Source: Rhodoferax ferrireducens
GTDB lineage: Bacteria; Pseudomonadota; Gammaproteobacteria; Burkholderiales; Burkholderiaceae_C
Direction: 5' to 3'
NCBI GenBank assembly: GCA_002083775.1
Contig: MTEI01000002.1
Location: 496,001-560,000, forward strand
DNA length: 64,000 nt
This document shows, in pieces, positions 46,401 to 55,622 of the stretch. The notes below the pieces were generated by a model, which had not been told where the DNA came from, searched no databases, and saw only the letters and a list, made by a program, of their open reading frames with translations. A program made the translations under genes and the position numbers. Numbering within the stretch: the first letter of the stretch is position 1; each line of letters opens with the position of its first letter.

Positions 46401-47531
46401 TCAGGATTTTGCCGAGCGAGCCACCCACAGCAAAAGCCCACCGGCTGAAGTGGTCAGAGCCGCCAGAGTCAGCAGGTAGCCTGCCACATCGGCCAGCGGC
46501 GCGCCCATCTGGTTCAGCCTGAGTGACGCCTGGATGCCTGCCGTGCTCGGAAACAGCCAGCGCAGGGTTTGCAGCAACTCCGGCAGGGCTTCTGCCGGCC
46601 ATGAAAAACCTGACACAAACGCCATCGGCAAAGCCGTGAACAGCAGCACCTGCAAGGCCCTTTCGCGGTTGCCAAACCACACGCCCAGCAGCGCGCCCAG
46701 CGTGCAGATGGCCGGTATATAAAAAGCCAGCAACACTAGGGCGCCGCCGGTGTTGGCGCCACGCGGAAAATCCTGTGCCCAGAAAATCCAGCCAAAGTAG
46801 AGCAGGCCGCTGAGGTAGCCCACGGTTGAAAACCCGAGGATGCGGCCCAGCCAGGTTGCCGCGTCGGCGCGGTGCTGGCCGGTTTCAGCCCACAGTCCGA
46901 CCAGCATGGCCACGCCCATTAACAGCGTTTGCTGGATGATCAGCAAGGCAACCGCAGGCACCACGTAGCTGCCGTAGCCTTCGGTTGGATTGAACAGGGC
47001 CACCATCTGGGTGCTGATGGGGTTGCGGCTGGCCTGGGCTTGCGGCGCACTTTGGCCGCTGACCTGGAGTTTTTTGATTTCCACGCCCGCCGAGACGGTG
47101 CCAACGGCTTCGGCAAAGCCAGACAACACCGCCTTGTTGAGCAGTGCGTAGCTGCCATTGGCCTCGACCGTGACCACGGCGGCACTGCCGCGCAACACAT
47201 CACGCTTGAGGTCTCGGGGCAACAGGGCGTAGCCCTCGATGTCGCCGCGCCACAAGGCTTGCCGGGCCTGCTGCTCGTCGCCAATGACCATGCGCACGTC
47301 GATGCGTGGGCTGGCTTGGGCAAAACGCGTGATCTGGCGCGACAGGCTGCTGTGGTCCAGGTCCACCACGGCCACCGGCACGCGCGTGACGGTTTGCTCT
47401 GCATACGGCCAGGGGTAGAAAAACCCGTAAATCACTGGTGCAATCGCGATCAGCAGCATAACGCCTTTGTCGGCGGCAATGGCTTTGAGCGTGCCCATCC
47501 AGGCCCGCCAGACGCTGTTTTGCGCCTGCAT
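46401..47531 (-). CDS. ABC-2 type permease, YhhJ/YbhR-like (second of two)
   Basis: 376 residues. An N-terminal helix (KGVMLLIAIAPVIYGFFYPW) leads into a large periplasmic domain containing VPVAVVDLDHSSLSRQITRF. Five further helices follow, with SGFSWPAEALPELLQTLRWL, the ABC-2 signature region. It should be the membrane half of a drug or lipid exporter; the ATPase is not in this operon. The ATG overlaps the stop of the first permease as ATGA. Terminal gene of the tolC-hlyD-permease operon. Confidence 0.9.
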   Translation of the reverse strand: MQAQNSVWRAWMGTLKAIAADKGVMLLIAIAPVIYGFFYPWPYAEQTVTRVPVAVVDLDHSSLSRQITRFAQASPRIDVRMVIGDEQQARQALWRGDIEGYALLPRDLKRDVLRGSAAVVTVEANGSYALLNKAVLSGFAEAVGTVSAGVEIKKLQVSGQSAPQAQASRNPISTQMVALFNPTEGYGSYVVPAVALLIIQQTLLMGVAMLVGLWAETGQHRADAATWLGRILGFSTVGYLSGLLYFGWIFWAQDFPRGANTGGALVLLAFYIPAICTLGALLGVWFGNRERALQVLLFTALPMAFVSGFSWPAEALPELLQTLRWLFPSTAGIQASLRLNQMGAPLADVAGYLLTLAALTTSAGGLLLWVARSAKS

Positions 47532-48715
47532 CAACGGCCTCCCCAGGTGTCAGGCTGGCTGGCACAGCGGTTCAGCAAGGGCGCGCACAATAAAACAAAA
47601 ATAATAGCGACTAACGCAGTAACTGCAAGGGTTATAGCCGAATAAGACAGGGGTGCAGCCATTTGCAACTGTTCCATTTGCAGGCGAACGTAATGGGTGT
47701 AGGGCAGCACCTCGGCCCAGCCGCGCGCCAGCACCGGCATGGACTGCAAGGGAAAACCCACGCCGCCAAAGGCAAACGCGGGCGCGGTGATGAAGCCCGT
47801 GGTGGACAGCGCCGTGCGCAGCGACCGTGAGGCGCTTGACGCCAACGCGCCCATGGCCAGCGACAGCGCCAGAAAGGCCCACAGGGCCAGCAGCACCCAG
47901 GCCAGCGAGCCCGCCGGATGCCAGCCACGGCCCAGTGTCAGCCAGAGCATGGCCAGTGTGCCGACCATGCCCAAACCCAGCAAAGGCCAGAGCAATTTGC
48001 CCAGCAAAGCCGCAGCCGTGTTGCCCCAGCTGGCGTGCAGGCCCAGCCAGTCGGCCACGGTGCGGTCACGCAGCTCGCGGCCCACCGCCCAGGCACCGGC
48101 CGTCATTGCCAGGATGTGCAGCAGCGCGGGAATCAGCGCAGCGGCCAGAAACTGCTCGTAGTTGAGCGAGGGGTTGAACAGCGTCACCAAACTGGTCTTG
48201 ATCGGCTCCATTGAGACCAGCGTGGCCAGCGCTGGCTCGCTCCGCTTTTGGCGCGCCGCCAGCTCGATGCCGGCCGACAGCGTGCCGACGGCGTTACGCA
48301 CATCGCGCTGGATCAGGCTTGAATGCGTGCCCAGCTGGGCGTTGTGCAGCAGCGTGACCTGCGCGGCGCGGCCCTGCTTGAGGCTGCGGGCAAAGTCGGG
48401 CGGGATGCTGACGACGGCATAGACCTCGGCGCGGCGCATGGCCTGGGTGACTTCGGTGCTGTTGTCATAGGGTCGCACCACCTGCAGGCCGGGCGTGGCT
48501 TGCAGAAAACGGATCAGTTGGCGTGACAAGGCCGAGTGGTCTTGGTCCAGCACGCCAACGGGCAAGCGGTTGGGCAGGCCAGCCGAAAACGTCCACCAAA
48601 GGAGCGCCACGGCCAGCAACGGCACCCACGAAATCATCGCCAGATCCCAGCGGTTGCCTTTGAGCCAGACGGCTTCGCGGCGCGCGCTGTTGGCGAAGGC
48701 CCGAAGCAATCCCAT
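47531..48715 (-). CDS. ABC-2 type permease (first of two)
   Basis: 394 residues, paralogous to the following gene: a first helix (LAMISWVPLLAVALLWWTFS), a periplasmic domain with LPVGVLDQDHSALSRQLIRF, and five C-terminal helices. The last helix (about 356-373) is encoded across a copy of the dispersed repeat: SYSAITLAVTALVAIIFVLL. Presumed exporter subunit forming a heterodimer with its neighbour. It lies 22 bases downstream of the HlyD gene. Confidence 0.9.
   Translation of the reverse strand: MGLLRAFANSARREAVWLKGNRWDLAMISWVPLLAVALLWWTFSAGLPNRLPVGVLDQDHSALSRQLIRFLQATPGLQVVRPYDNSTEVTQAMRRAEVYAVVSIPPDFARSLKQGRAAQVTLLHNAQLGTHSSLIQRDVRNAVGTLSAGIELAARQKRSEPALATLVSMEPIKTSLVTLFNPSLNYEQFLAAALIPALLHILAMTAGAWAVGRELRDRTVADWLGLHASWGNTAAALLGKLLWPLLGLGMVGTLAMLWLTLGRGWHPAGSLAWVLLALWAFLALSLAMGALASSASRSLRTALSTTGFITAPAFAFGGVGFPLQSMPVLARGWAEVLPYTHYVRLQMEQLQMAAPLSYSAITLAVTALVAIIFVLLCAPLLNRCASQPDTWGGR
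47597..47646. repeat. Dispersed hairpin repeat, copy inside the first ABC-2 permease gene
   Basis: AAAATAATAGCGACTAACG then ACTGCAAGGGTTATAGCCG fits the layout (AGC-box, CTAAC arm, AAGGGTTA arm, AGCC end). The encoded peptide is hydrophobic and forms part of the last membrane helix, so if this was an insertion it was made into a functional helix. Confidence 0.65.
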
Positions 48716-48737
48716 GGTCAGTCGCGCAGCAAACGGC

Positions 48738-49709
48738 TCATTGAACCAGCACGCTCATGCCCGGGCGCGCACCCTCAATCGGGACGGCGGGCCGGGCCTG
48801 GACCTCAAAAGTGCGCGCATCAAAGCCCTGACCGGCGCGGGTGGCGCGCCAGGTGGCGAAGTCTGGCAGCGCGGCGCTATAAAAGACCTTGAAACGCACA
48901 GTCTTGTTGCCCAGTGCCGGTAGCACGGCGTCAAACTCGGCATCTTTGGCAAAGCGCTGCAAGTGGTCTTCGCGCACATTGAGCACCACCCACTGGTCTT
49001 TCAGATCGACCACTGTCACCACCGCCACGCCCTGCGGCGACAGCTCGCCAACCTTGCCCAGCACCTTGGCGACTTCGCCTGCCACCGGGCTTTTGAGTTC
49101 GGTCTCGGCTTTGGCAGCTTGGGCTTCGGCCACCACCCCGGCAACCTGGCGCGCCTGCGCGTTGGCCGCCGCCTTGTCCTCGGGGCGGGCACCGATGCGC
49201 GCCATGTCGTACTGCGCCTTGGCGGTGGCCGCCTGGTCGCGCGAGGTTTTGAAGTTGGCGTCGGCTTCATCGCGTTTTTGCGCCGCCACCAGCCCTTCCC
49301 GGGCCAGGCCGTCAACGCGCCTGAGTGAGGTCTGGGCGAGGTCGGCAGCAGCCTGCGCGCGCTGCCATTGCAGTCTGGCCATCTCCAGCTCTTGTGGGCG
49401 GGTGCCGTTTTGTGCCTTGTCAGCCACAGCCTGCGCCGCTTGCTGCGCTGCGATGGCTTGCGCCAGCCTGGCGGCCACTTCGGGGCTGTCGGTGCGCATC
49501 AGCGTGGCGCCAACGGCAATTTGATCGCCCTCGGCAACCAGCACCTGGGCAATACGGGCCGTGACTTTGGGTGCAATGTCGGTCTCCCGGGCTTCCATCT
49601 GGCCCTGAAATACTGCGGGCGCCGGCTGCGAGGCGCGCCAAACGCCGTAAGCCAGCAAGGCCACCACGGCGGCTGCGGCAACAGCAATACCGATACTTTT
49701 TTTGTTCAT
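48738..49709 (-). CDS. HlyD family periplasmic adaptor (membrane fusion) protein
   Basis: 323 residues. A signal-anchor helix (IGIAVAAAAVVALLAYGVWR), a beta-barrel/lipoyl segment with GQMEARETDIAPKVTARIAQ and VLVAEGDQIAVG, a long alpha-helical coiled coil (about 75-200), then the second half lipoyl motif LKSPVAGEVAKVLGKVGELS. Links the inner-membrane exporter to the TolC-like channel. Similar in length and pattern to YhiI/YbhG. Its ATG overlaps the end of the outer-membrane gene (ATGA). Confidence 0.93.
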   Translation of the reverse strand: MNKKSIGIAVAAAAVVALLAYGVWRASQPAPAVFQGQMEARETDIAPKVTARIAQVLVAEGDQIAVGATLMRTDSPEVAARLAQAIAAQQAAQAVADKAQNGTRPQELEMARLQWQRAQAAADLAQTSLRRVDGLAREGLVAAQKRDEADANFKTSRDQAATAKAQYDMARIGARPEDKAAANAQARQVAGVVAEAQAAKAETELKSPVAGEVAKVLGKVGELSPQGVAVVTVVDLKDQWVVLNVREDHLQRFAKDAEFDAVLPALGNKTVRFKVFYSAALPDFATWRATRAGQGFDARTFEVQARPAVPIEGARPGMSVLVQ

Positions 49710-51112
49710 GGTCCATCCATTGTTACGTCAGCGCGGGCGATGTAGCGGCTGAACTCTTCCGACAAACCACAACTCTCCAGCAACCGGGCCAGCGCCATCA
49801 CGTAGTCATAGGCGACCTGAGCGCGTTCCGTTTCCACCTTGGCTTGGTTGACCTCGGCGTCCATCAGCTCTAGCGCCGTTCCGGTGCCTTCACGCAGTGC
49901 CGCCGTGCGCAGGTGCAACACCTCACGCGCCAGCGCCACGCCGGTGGCGGTGGCCAAAAACTGCTGGCGCGTCTGCTCCACGCTGCGCCAATTTTTTTCA
50001 ACCAACAGGCTAATGTCGCTGCGGGCCTGGGCTTCGCTGCGCTGTGCCTGCTCAATCTGCTTGTTGGATGCGGCGGCCAGTAGATCTCGGTCAACCGCAT
50101 CAAACAGCGTCCAGCGCAGACCCAGACCGCCGATCCAGTTGGCACTGCCGGTTTGCAGCTCGCGCTGGCCAAAGGCAAAAACTTGCGGTTTTCGAAGCGC
50201 TTCCTGGCCTTGATGCAGTTGCTCAGCCTGCAATTTTTTTGCGTTCACCTTGGCCAGGCCCGGGTGCCGCAGCAGGGCCTGGTCCAGAAAATGGGGCAGC
50301 GGCTCAATCGGCTGCGTGATGACAAAAAGCGGGGTTGCGAGCTTGACGCTGCCGTCTGACTTGACGGCGCGGGCCAACGCAATCAAAGCCAGTTCCGCAT
50401 CGTCTTGCGCCTTGAGAGCGTTGCGTCTGGCTTCCTCATAGGCCGCCTGCGCCTGCAACCGCTCCAGCCGCGAGATCACGCCAGCCGCGAGCATTTTGGC
50501 GGTGGCCGCGTCATGCTGGCGGATGTCGTCCAGCGCCGTCTGCCGCAGCACCGCCGCCTTGCCAGCAAGCTGCGCGCCAAAATAGCGCTGAACCAAAAGG
50601 GTGGCCAGTTCATGGCTGGTCTTGTCAGCGTCGGCAAGCGCTTCGCTGCCCTGGGCGGCGACAAATCCCCGCACCGCGTCGCTGGCGCCTCCGGCATAAA
50701 TCGGCCATACGGCCGTGACGGATTGGGTGGTGCCGGTGTCATGCCGGTTGAAGGTATAGCTGGGAGGAAACTGCGGCACAGGCAGCGGAATGGGCAAATT
50801 TTGCAGGGGAATCGGCAAGTGCTGGCTGAGCTGCGTCAGCCTCTGGTTGATCGGGTCAAGGTCGACATCAAGATTGGCGTTATAGGCATAAGCCGCCGCT
50901 GACAAGCTCACGACCGGGCCACCCAAGCCCTGGAGCCCCTGAACCTGCAGGCGCTTGCTGTCCACAGCGGCTTGCGCTGCGGCCAACTGGTCAGAGCCGT
51001 TTTTGACGCGCTCCCAGGCGTCATCAAAAGTCATGGCCTGCGGCTGGGCGTTGACCGCAGCGCAGGCCGCCAGACACAGCGTAGCTGTCAGCAGGGGGTG
51101 GTGAGTTTTCAT
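49706..51112 (-). CDS. TolC-family outer-membrane efflux protein
   Basis: 468 residues. A signal peptide (MKTHHPLLTATLCLAACAAV, cleaved near NAQ) precedes two outer-membrane efflux (OEP) repeats with long helices, e.g. TFDDAWERVKNGSDQLAAAQ at the start and TALELMDAEVNQAKVETERA near the end. A Pro-rich loop (LPIPLQNLPIPLPVPQFPPS, about 115-134) is unusual and lies in the first barrel strand region. I prefer the ATG at 51112 over an upstream in-frame GTG. First gene of the four-gene exporter operon. Confidence 0.92.
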   Translation of the reverse strand: MKTHHPLLTATLCLAACAAVNAQPQAMTFDDAWERVKNGSDQLAAAQAAVDSKRLQVQGLQGLGGPVVSLSAAAYAYNANLDVDLDPINQRLTQLSQHLPIPLQNLPIPLPVPQFPPSYTFNRHDTGTTQSVTAVWPIYAGGASDAVRGFVAAQGSEALADADKTSHELATLLVQRYFGAQLAGKAAVLRQTALDDIRQHDAATAKMLAAGVISRLERLQAQAAYEEARRNALKAQDDAELALIALARAVKSDGSVKLATPLFVITQPIEPLPHFLDQALLRHPGLAKVNAKKLQAEQLHQGQEALRKPQVFAFGQRELQTGSANWIGGLGLRWTLFDAVDRDLLAAASNKQIEQAQRSEAQARSDISLLVEKNWRSVEQTRQQFLATATGVALAREVLHLRTAALREGTGTALELMDAEVNQAKVETERAQVAYDYVMALARLLESCGLSEEFSRYIARADVTMDGP

Positions 51113-51382
51113 GATGCCAGGATGGCGTTGAGGAATGGTAATTGGCACCAGTCAGTATGCCATTTAGCTAGGCACCCCTAGCGTGGCCTATCGCACCGAC
51201 GGCCAACGTCTGGGCGATCACAGTGGCGCACTTGGATACCCCATGAAGCCACACTTTTTCTCTGACCATCTCCCCCTGTCAGAGCGTCTCCCGCCTTGGC
51301 CCGCGTCACCCAACGCGGTGCCCTATTTCGCTCACCCCAAAGCCGCATGGGGGCGGCTGCCACATTTCACAAGGAAAACTGC

Positions 51383-53152
51383 ATGTATTACAGCAATGGC
51401 AACTACGAGGCCTTCGCCCGCCCGGGCAAACCAGAGGGCGTCGACAACAAAACAGCCTGGTTTGTCGGCTCGGGCCTGGCGGCACTGGCAGGCGCAGCCT
51501 TCCTGATCCGCGACGCCCAGATGCCGGGCAAGCAAATCACCATTCTGGAGCAGCAGCACCTCCCCGGTGGCGCGCTGGACGGCATCAACGAGCCGCAAAA
51601 AGGCTTCATCATTCGCGGCGGCCGCGAGATGGAAGAACACTTTGAATGCCTGTGGGACCTGTACCGATCCATCCCGTCACTGGAGACTGAAGGCACCAGC
51701 GTGCTCGACGAGTTCTATTGGCTCGACAAGGACGATCCAAACTCCTCTTTGCAGCGTGCCACCATGAATCGGGGCGAGGACGCGCATACCGACGGCTTGT
51801 TCACACTCAGCGAATTGGCGCAAAAAGAGATCGTCAAGCTCTTTCTGGCCACCCGCGAAGAGATGGAGAACAAGCGCGTCAACGAGGTGTTCGGGGAGGA
51901 ATTCCTCGGCAGCAATTTCTGGCTGTATTGGCGCACCATGTTTGCCTTCGAGGAGTGGCACTCGGCGCTGGAGATGAAGCTGTACCTGCACCGTTTCATC
52001 CACCAAATCAAAGGGATGCCGGACTTCTCCACGCTGAAGTTCACCAAATACAACCAGTACGAATCGCTGGTGCTGCCGCTGGTCAAATGGCTGCTCGACC
52101 ATGGTGTGGTATTCCACTACCACACCGAGGTCACCGATATCGACTTCAACCTCACCCCCGGGCGCAAGCAGGCCTGTCGCATCCACTGGCGCCAAGCCGG
52201 CCTTGAAGGTGGTGTCGATCTGGGCCCCAACGACCTGCTGTTCATGACCATCGGATCACTCACCGAAAACTCCGACAACGGCAACCACCGCACACCGGCA
52301 AAACTCAAGACAGGGCCGGCACCGGCTTGGGATTTTTGGCGCCGCATCGCTGCCAAGGATCCGGCATTCGGGCACCCGGAGGTGTTTGGCTCGCACATCC
52401 CCGAGACCAAATGGGAGTCGGCCACCGTCACCACGCTCGATGAGCGCCTCCCGAAGTACATCCAGAAGATCGCCAAGCGTGATCCGTTCAGCGGCAAGGT
52501 GGTGACAGGCGGTATCGTGACCGCCAAAGACTCATCCTGGCTGCTGAGCTGGACCGTGAACCGCCAGCCGCACTTCAAACACCAACCCAAGGACCAGATC
52601 GTGGTGTGGGTTTATGCGCTGTTCGTCGAGCAACCCGGTGATTACGTGAAGAAGCCGATGCAGGATTGCACGGGCGAAGAGATCACCCAGGAATGGCTCT
52701 ACCATCTTGGCGTACCGGTCGAGGATATCCCGGAAATGGCGGCAACCGGCGCCACCACTGTGCCGGTGATGATGCCGTACGTCACGGCCTTCTTCATGCC
52801 ACGCCAGGCGGGTGATCGCCCGGACGTGGTGCCTGCTGGCGCGGTGAACTTCGCCTTCATAGGCCAGTTCGCAGAGTCCCGAGAGCGCGACTGCATCTTC
52901 ACCACCGAGTACTCGGTGCGCACACCGATGGAAGCCGTCTACACCCTGCTCAATGTCGAGCGCGGCGTGCCCGAAGTCTTCAACTCCACCTACGACATCC
53001 GCAGCCTGCTGGGCGCTACCGGTCGCCTGCGCGACGGCAAAGAGCTCGACATCCCGGGACCCGCGTTCGTGCGCAACCTGCTGATGAACAAGCTAGACAA
53101 GACCCAGATCGGGGCGCTGCTGCGTGAGTTCGGGCTCGTCACGGGCGATTGA
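51383..53152 (+). CDS. ohyA: Oleate hydratase (fatty-acid double-bond hydratase)
   Basis: 589 residues, the usual length of this FAD-dependent, redox-neutral enzyme that adds water to unsaturated fatty acids such as oleate to give 10-hydroxy products. The dinucleotide loop is WFVGSGLAALAGAAFLIRD, residues 27-45. GGREMEEHFECLWDLYRSIP carries Glu82, the residue identified as catalytic in characterised members. NFWLYWRTMFAFEEWHSALE and the C-terminal FAFIGQFAESRERDCIFTTE also fit. AAGGA before the ATG supports the start. Roles in relatives: detoxifying host or environmental unsaturated fatty acids and membrane adaptation. A second, divergent paralogue follows 68 bases downstream. Confidence 0.93.
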   Translation: MYYSNGNYEAFARPGKPEGVDNKTAWFVGSGLAALAGAAFLIRDAQMPGKQITILEQQHLPGGALDGINEPQKGFIIRGGREMEEHFECLWDLYRSIPSLETEGTSVLDEFYWLDKDDPNSSLQRATMNRGEDAHTDGLFTLSELAQKEIVKLFLATREEMENKRVNEVFGEEFLGSNFWLYWRTMFAFEEWHSALEMKLYLHRFIHQIKGMPDFSTLKFTKYNQYESLVLPLVKWLLDHGVVFHYHTEVTDIDFNLTPGRKQACRIHWRQAGLEGGVDLGPNDLLFMTIGSLTENSDNGNHRTPAKLKTGPAPAWDFWRRIAAKDPAFGHPEVFGSHIPETKWESATVTTLDERLPKYIQKIAKRDPFSGKVVTGGIVTAKDSSWLLSWTVNRQPHFKHQPKDQIVVWVYALFVEQPGDYVKKPMQDCTGEEITQEWLYHLGVPVEDIPEMAATGATTVPVMMPYVTAFFMPRQAGDRPDVVPAGAVNFAFIGQFAESRERDCIFTTEYSVRTPMEAVYTLLNVERGVPEVFNSTYDIRSLLGATGRLRDGKELDIPGPAFVRNLLMNKLDKTQIGALLREFGLVTGD

Positions 53153-53220
53153 CCCCATTTCGTCGACGCCATTTTTTTATGATTTTTGTCGCGAAGATGA
53201 AAAGAAACAAAGGTATCCCC

Positions 53221-54858
53221 ATGAAAAAGAAAGAAGATTCTTCTGCCAACGTTTATCTCAATGGTCTCGGCTTGGGCTCGATTTCCGCTGCGATGTATTT
53301 GATCCAGAAGGCAGGCTTTGATCCATCCCACATCCATATCTTTGAGCAACAGGGCGACAAGGAACTGGTGGGCGGCAGCTGTGATGCCTCGGAGATGATG
53401 GTGAACGATCAACCGGCGTATGTCATGCAGGGCAGTCGCATGTTTGAGGACAAGGTTTACCCCTGCACCAAAGAACTGTGGTCCATCATTCCATACAACG
53501 AGGACGAATCGTGCCTGCAGGACTATCAGAAGAACTGTGAAGAGTGCAGGGTTCACACCGTCGTTCGCCTTCTGCATGAGAACGGCAAAAAGGACACCGG
53601 CTACCACCTGGGTCTCAACACGGCTGAAAAATTGAAGATGGCAAGACTTCTGGCCACACCCGAGTTCCTGATTCCAGACGGCGCCAAGATCACGGACATT
53701 TTTGGCGAAGCCTTTTTCACCAGCAATTACTGGTACATGTGGCGGGCACTTTTTGCCTTCCAACCGTGGCATTCAGCCGTCGAGATGAAGCGCTACATGC
53801 ACCTTTTCTTTCACGAGATGCCGAACATGGACACGATGGTCGCTCTGGAACGTACCCGCTATACCAACTTCCACTCGTTCATCCTGCCCGCCCTGCGCTT
53901 CATGCAAAGGAAAGGCGTCAATGTCCACTACAACTGCCGGATCTCGGACGTCGACTTCAAAATCAACACCGGCGGCCAGCAGAGGTGGATTGAGCGCATC
54001 CACCTCGAGACCGGCAGCGGCAAGCCCAAGCCCGCCATCGAGGTGCGCGACACCGACCGCGTCTTCCTGACCATCGGCTCCATGGTCAGCAACGCCTCGT
54101 TCGGCGCCCACGACCGCCCGGTGGACAAAGCCGCCGTCGGTGAGCAGAACCTGGGCGGAGCATGGACGCTATGGAAGAAAATTGCCGCCAAGCAGCCCGA
54201 CTTCGGCCGCCCCGAGCAGTTCCTGCGCGACACCGCCCAGTCGACGATGATGACCTTCACCGTCACATTCCGCGGCGGATTGTTCCAGCGCAAGTTCGAG
54301 TGGTTGGTGGAGCGCCAGATGGGTCGTCAGAGCCCGCTGCCTCTCACCGCATCGCCGTGGATCCTGCACCTGCACACGTACCGCCAGCCCTTGTTCCCCG
54401 ACCAGTCCCCCGATACCTGCGTCATCTGGGTAACGGCACTGGGTAGCGACCAGCTCGGCACATTCGTGAAGAAGACCATGTCAGAGTGCACCGGTCGCGA
54501 GATCCTGGAAGAGTTGTTGGGCCACCTGCAGTTTGACCGGGACGAAGAGGAGAAGAACGGGATCCTCGACACCGCCACCTGCATTCCCTGTCTGCTGCCC
54601 TATTGCATCAGCCAGTTTCTCAGTAGAACCCGGGGCGATCGGCCTGCGGTAATACCAGTGGGGTCAAAGAACTTCGCCTTCCTCGGGCAGTTTGTCGAGA
54701 TTCCCAACGGGATCGTGTTCACCACAGAGTACAGCGTGCGGGGCGCGATCCAGGCAGTCAAAGAATTCGTCAAGCCGTCGCTGGTGGTGCCGCCGATGTA
54801 TTTCGGGCAGTATCACCCGCTCACCGCCCTTGCAGTTGCTCGTGCTTTGGCCCGCTAG
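53221..54858 (+). CDS. Divergent oleate hydratase paralogue
   Basis: 545 residues. Same overall family as the upstream gene: NVYLNGLGLGSISAAMYLIQ nucleotide loop, SNYWYMWRALFAFQPWHSAV, NFAFLGQFVEIPNGIVFTTE. But the GGREME segment reads QGSRMFEDKV, so the position equivalent to Glu82 is methionine (residue 74) and only the second glutamate remains. A cysteine-rich insert (CLQDYQKNCEECRVH, about 101-115) is also new. It may hydrate other substrates, act with altered mechanism, or be inactive. The ATG follows AAAGG with seven-base spacing. The first 500 bases look richer in A/T than the neighbours. Confidence 0.85.
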   Translation: MKKKEDSSANVYLNGLGLGSISAAMYLIQKAGFDPSHIHIFEQQGDKELVGGSCDASEMMVNDQPAYVMQGSRMFEDKVYPCTKELWSIIPYNEDESCLQDYQKNCEECRVHTVVRLLHENGKKDTGYHLGLNTAEKLKMARLLATPEFLIPDGAKITDIFGEAFFTSNYWYMWRALFAFQPWHSAVEMKRYMHLFFHEMPNMDTMVALERTRYTNFHSFILPALRFMQRKGVNVHYNCRISDVDFKINTGGQQRWIERIHLETGSGKPKPAIEVRDTDRVFLTIGSMVSNASFGAHDRPVDKAAVGEQNLGGAWTLWKKIAAKQPDFGRPEQFLRDTAQSTMMTFTVTFRGGLFQRKFEWLVERQMGRQSPLPLTASPWILHLHTYRQPLFPDQSPDTCVIWVTALGSDQLGTFVKKTMSECTGREILEELLGHLQFDRDEEEKNGILDTATCIPCLLPYCISQFLSRTRGDRPAVIPVGSKNFAFLGQFVEIPNGIVFTTEYSVRGAIQAVKEFVKPSLVVPPMYFGQYHPLTALAVARALAR

Positions 54859-55309
54859 GTGGCGCGGTCACCTTCAAGGTCCGTGCAGCGGAAATCTCTG
54901 GCAAGTTCCGCTGCCCACTGCAAAACACAGAACCGGAAGTGCTGAGGGCTGAGGGCCTGGATGAAAGGCAAACAGATCGCTCAAGGACTTGAACGTGGCC
55001 GCGTCTCCAATGTGGAGGCGGGCATCACAGGCGATCCGGCCAAGACCCTGCTGGGGTTGTCGAACGACGTCCCCAATAAGTCCAAGCCGAACTGCGGTGT
55101 TGCGGTAGCGATCGTTACCTGACTGGGACAAGATAAGCCCGGTGCTTCGCAGGGTTAAGTTGGTTCGGAGAATAGAGCACGGGCCAAAGGCATCGCTGAA
55201 AGTTTCTGGCTAGAACTCAGTTAAAAGTACGTTTTATCTCAAAAACCGCATCTCTGGAGAAGTCGGCACAAAACGCGCCCACCTCCGGCGCAAAACGGGC
55301 GCAATTATG
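54859..55309. other. Gene-free stretch after the oleate hydratases
   Basis: About 450 bases with no convincing gene. It begins with a hairpin, GCAGCGGAA (54885-54893) pairing with TTCCGCTGC (54906-54914), probably the 3' end of the hydratase transcript. An open frame on the plus strand at 54961-55122 would encode 53 residues (MKGKQIAQGLERGRVSNVEA...), and one on the minus strand at 54874-55131 encodes 85; neither resembles a family I know and neither has a good ribosome site. A second GC-rich inverted repeat lies near 55274-55303. It may hold remnants of lost genes. Confidence 0.5.
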
Positions 55310-55350
55310 AAAGAATCCCCTGTAAATCAATGATTTACAGGGGATTCTTT
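55310..55350. terminator. 19-bp perfect hairpin downstream of tRNA-Ser
   Basis: AAAGAATCCCCTGTAAATC pairs perfectly with GATTTACAGGGGATTCTTT around the three-base loop AAT. It lies nine bases past the 3' end of the minus-strand tRNA-Ser and ends in a T-rich arm in both directions, so it probably terminates that transcript. Confidence 0.75.
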
Positions 55351-55358
55351 CTACTATC

Positions 55359-55448
55359 TGGCGGAGCAGGGGGGATTCGAACCCCCGGGGGATTTAACTC
55401 CCCGCACGCTTTCCAGGCGTGTGACTTAAACCGCTCATCCACCGCTCC
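55359..55448 (-). tRNA. tRNA-Ser (anticodon GGA)
   Basis: 90 bases with encoded CCA. Acceptor GGAGCGG pairs with CTGCTCC (one G.U), discriminator G as expected for serine. The anticodon stem-loop reads CACGCCTGGAAAGCGTG with anticodon GGA, a long serine-type variable arm (CGGGGAGTTAAATCCCC) follows, and the T-loop is GGTTCGAATCC. Confidence 0.97.
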
Positions 55449-55578
55449 GAAGCCTTATATTTTAACCGCGCCAACCTATCGTTTTGACTGAATCGATGTA
55501 ACTGAACCCGCCAAAGAGGCCAAAAAAGCCAGTTGGCGTTCGATGTCCTACATTCCACCTTAACTGTCTCGCCTAAAC

Positions 55579-55612
55579 AAAAAGCCTGCTACTTGCAGAT
55601 AGCAGGCTTTTT
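55579..55612. terminator. Bidirectional intrinsic terminator downstream of tRNA-His
   Basis: AAAAAGCCTGCT and AGCAGGCTTTTT pair perfectly around a ten-base loop, giving T-runs on both strands. It sits ten bases past the 3' end of the minus-strand tRNA-His. Confidence 0.9.
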
Positions 55613-55622
55613 GTATTGTTTA

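Noticed and set aside
54874-55131. 85-residue minus-strand open frame after the oleate hydratases
   Set aside because: No recognisable family, no good ribosome site, and it overlaps the hairpin at the end of the hydratase transcript. Kept only as a remark on the gene-free stretch.
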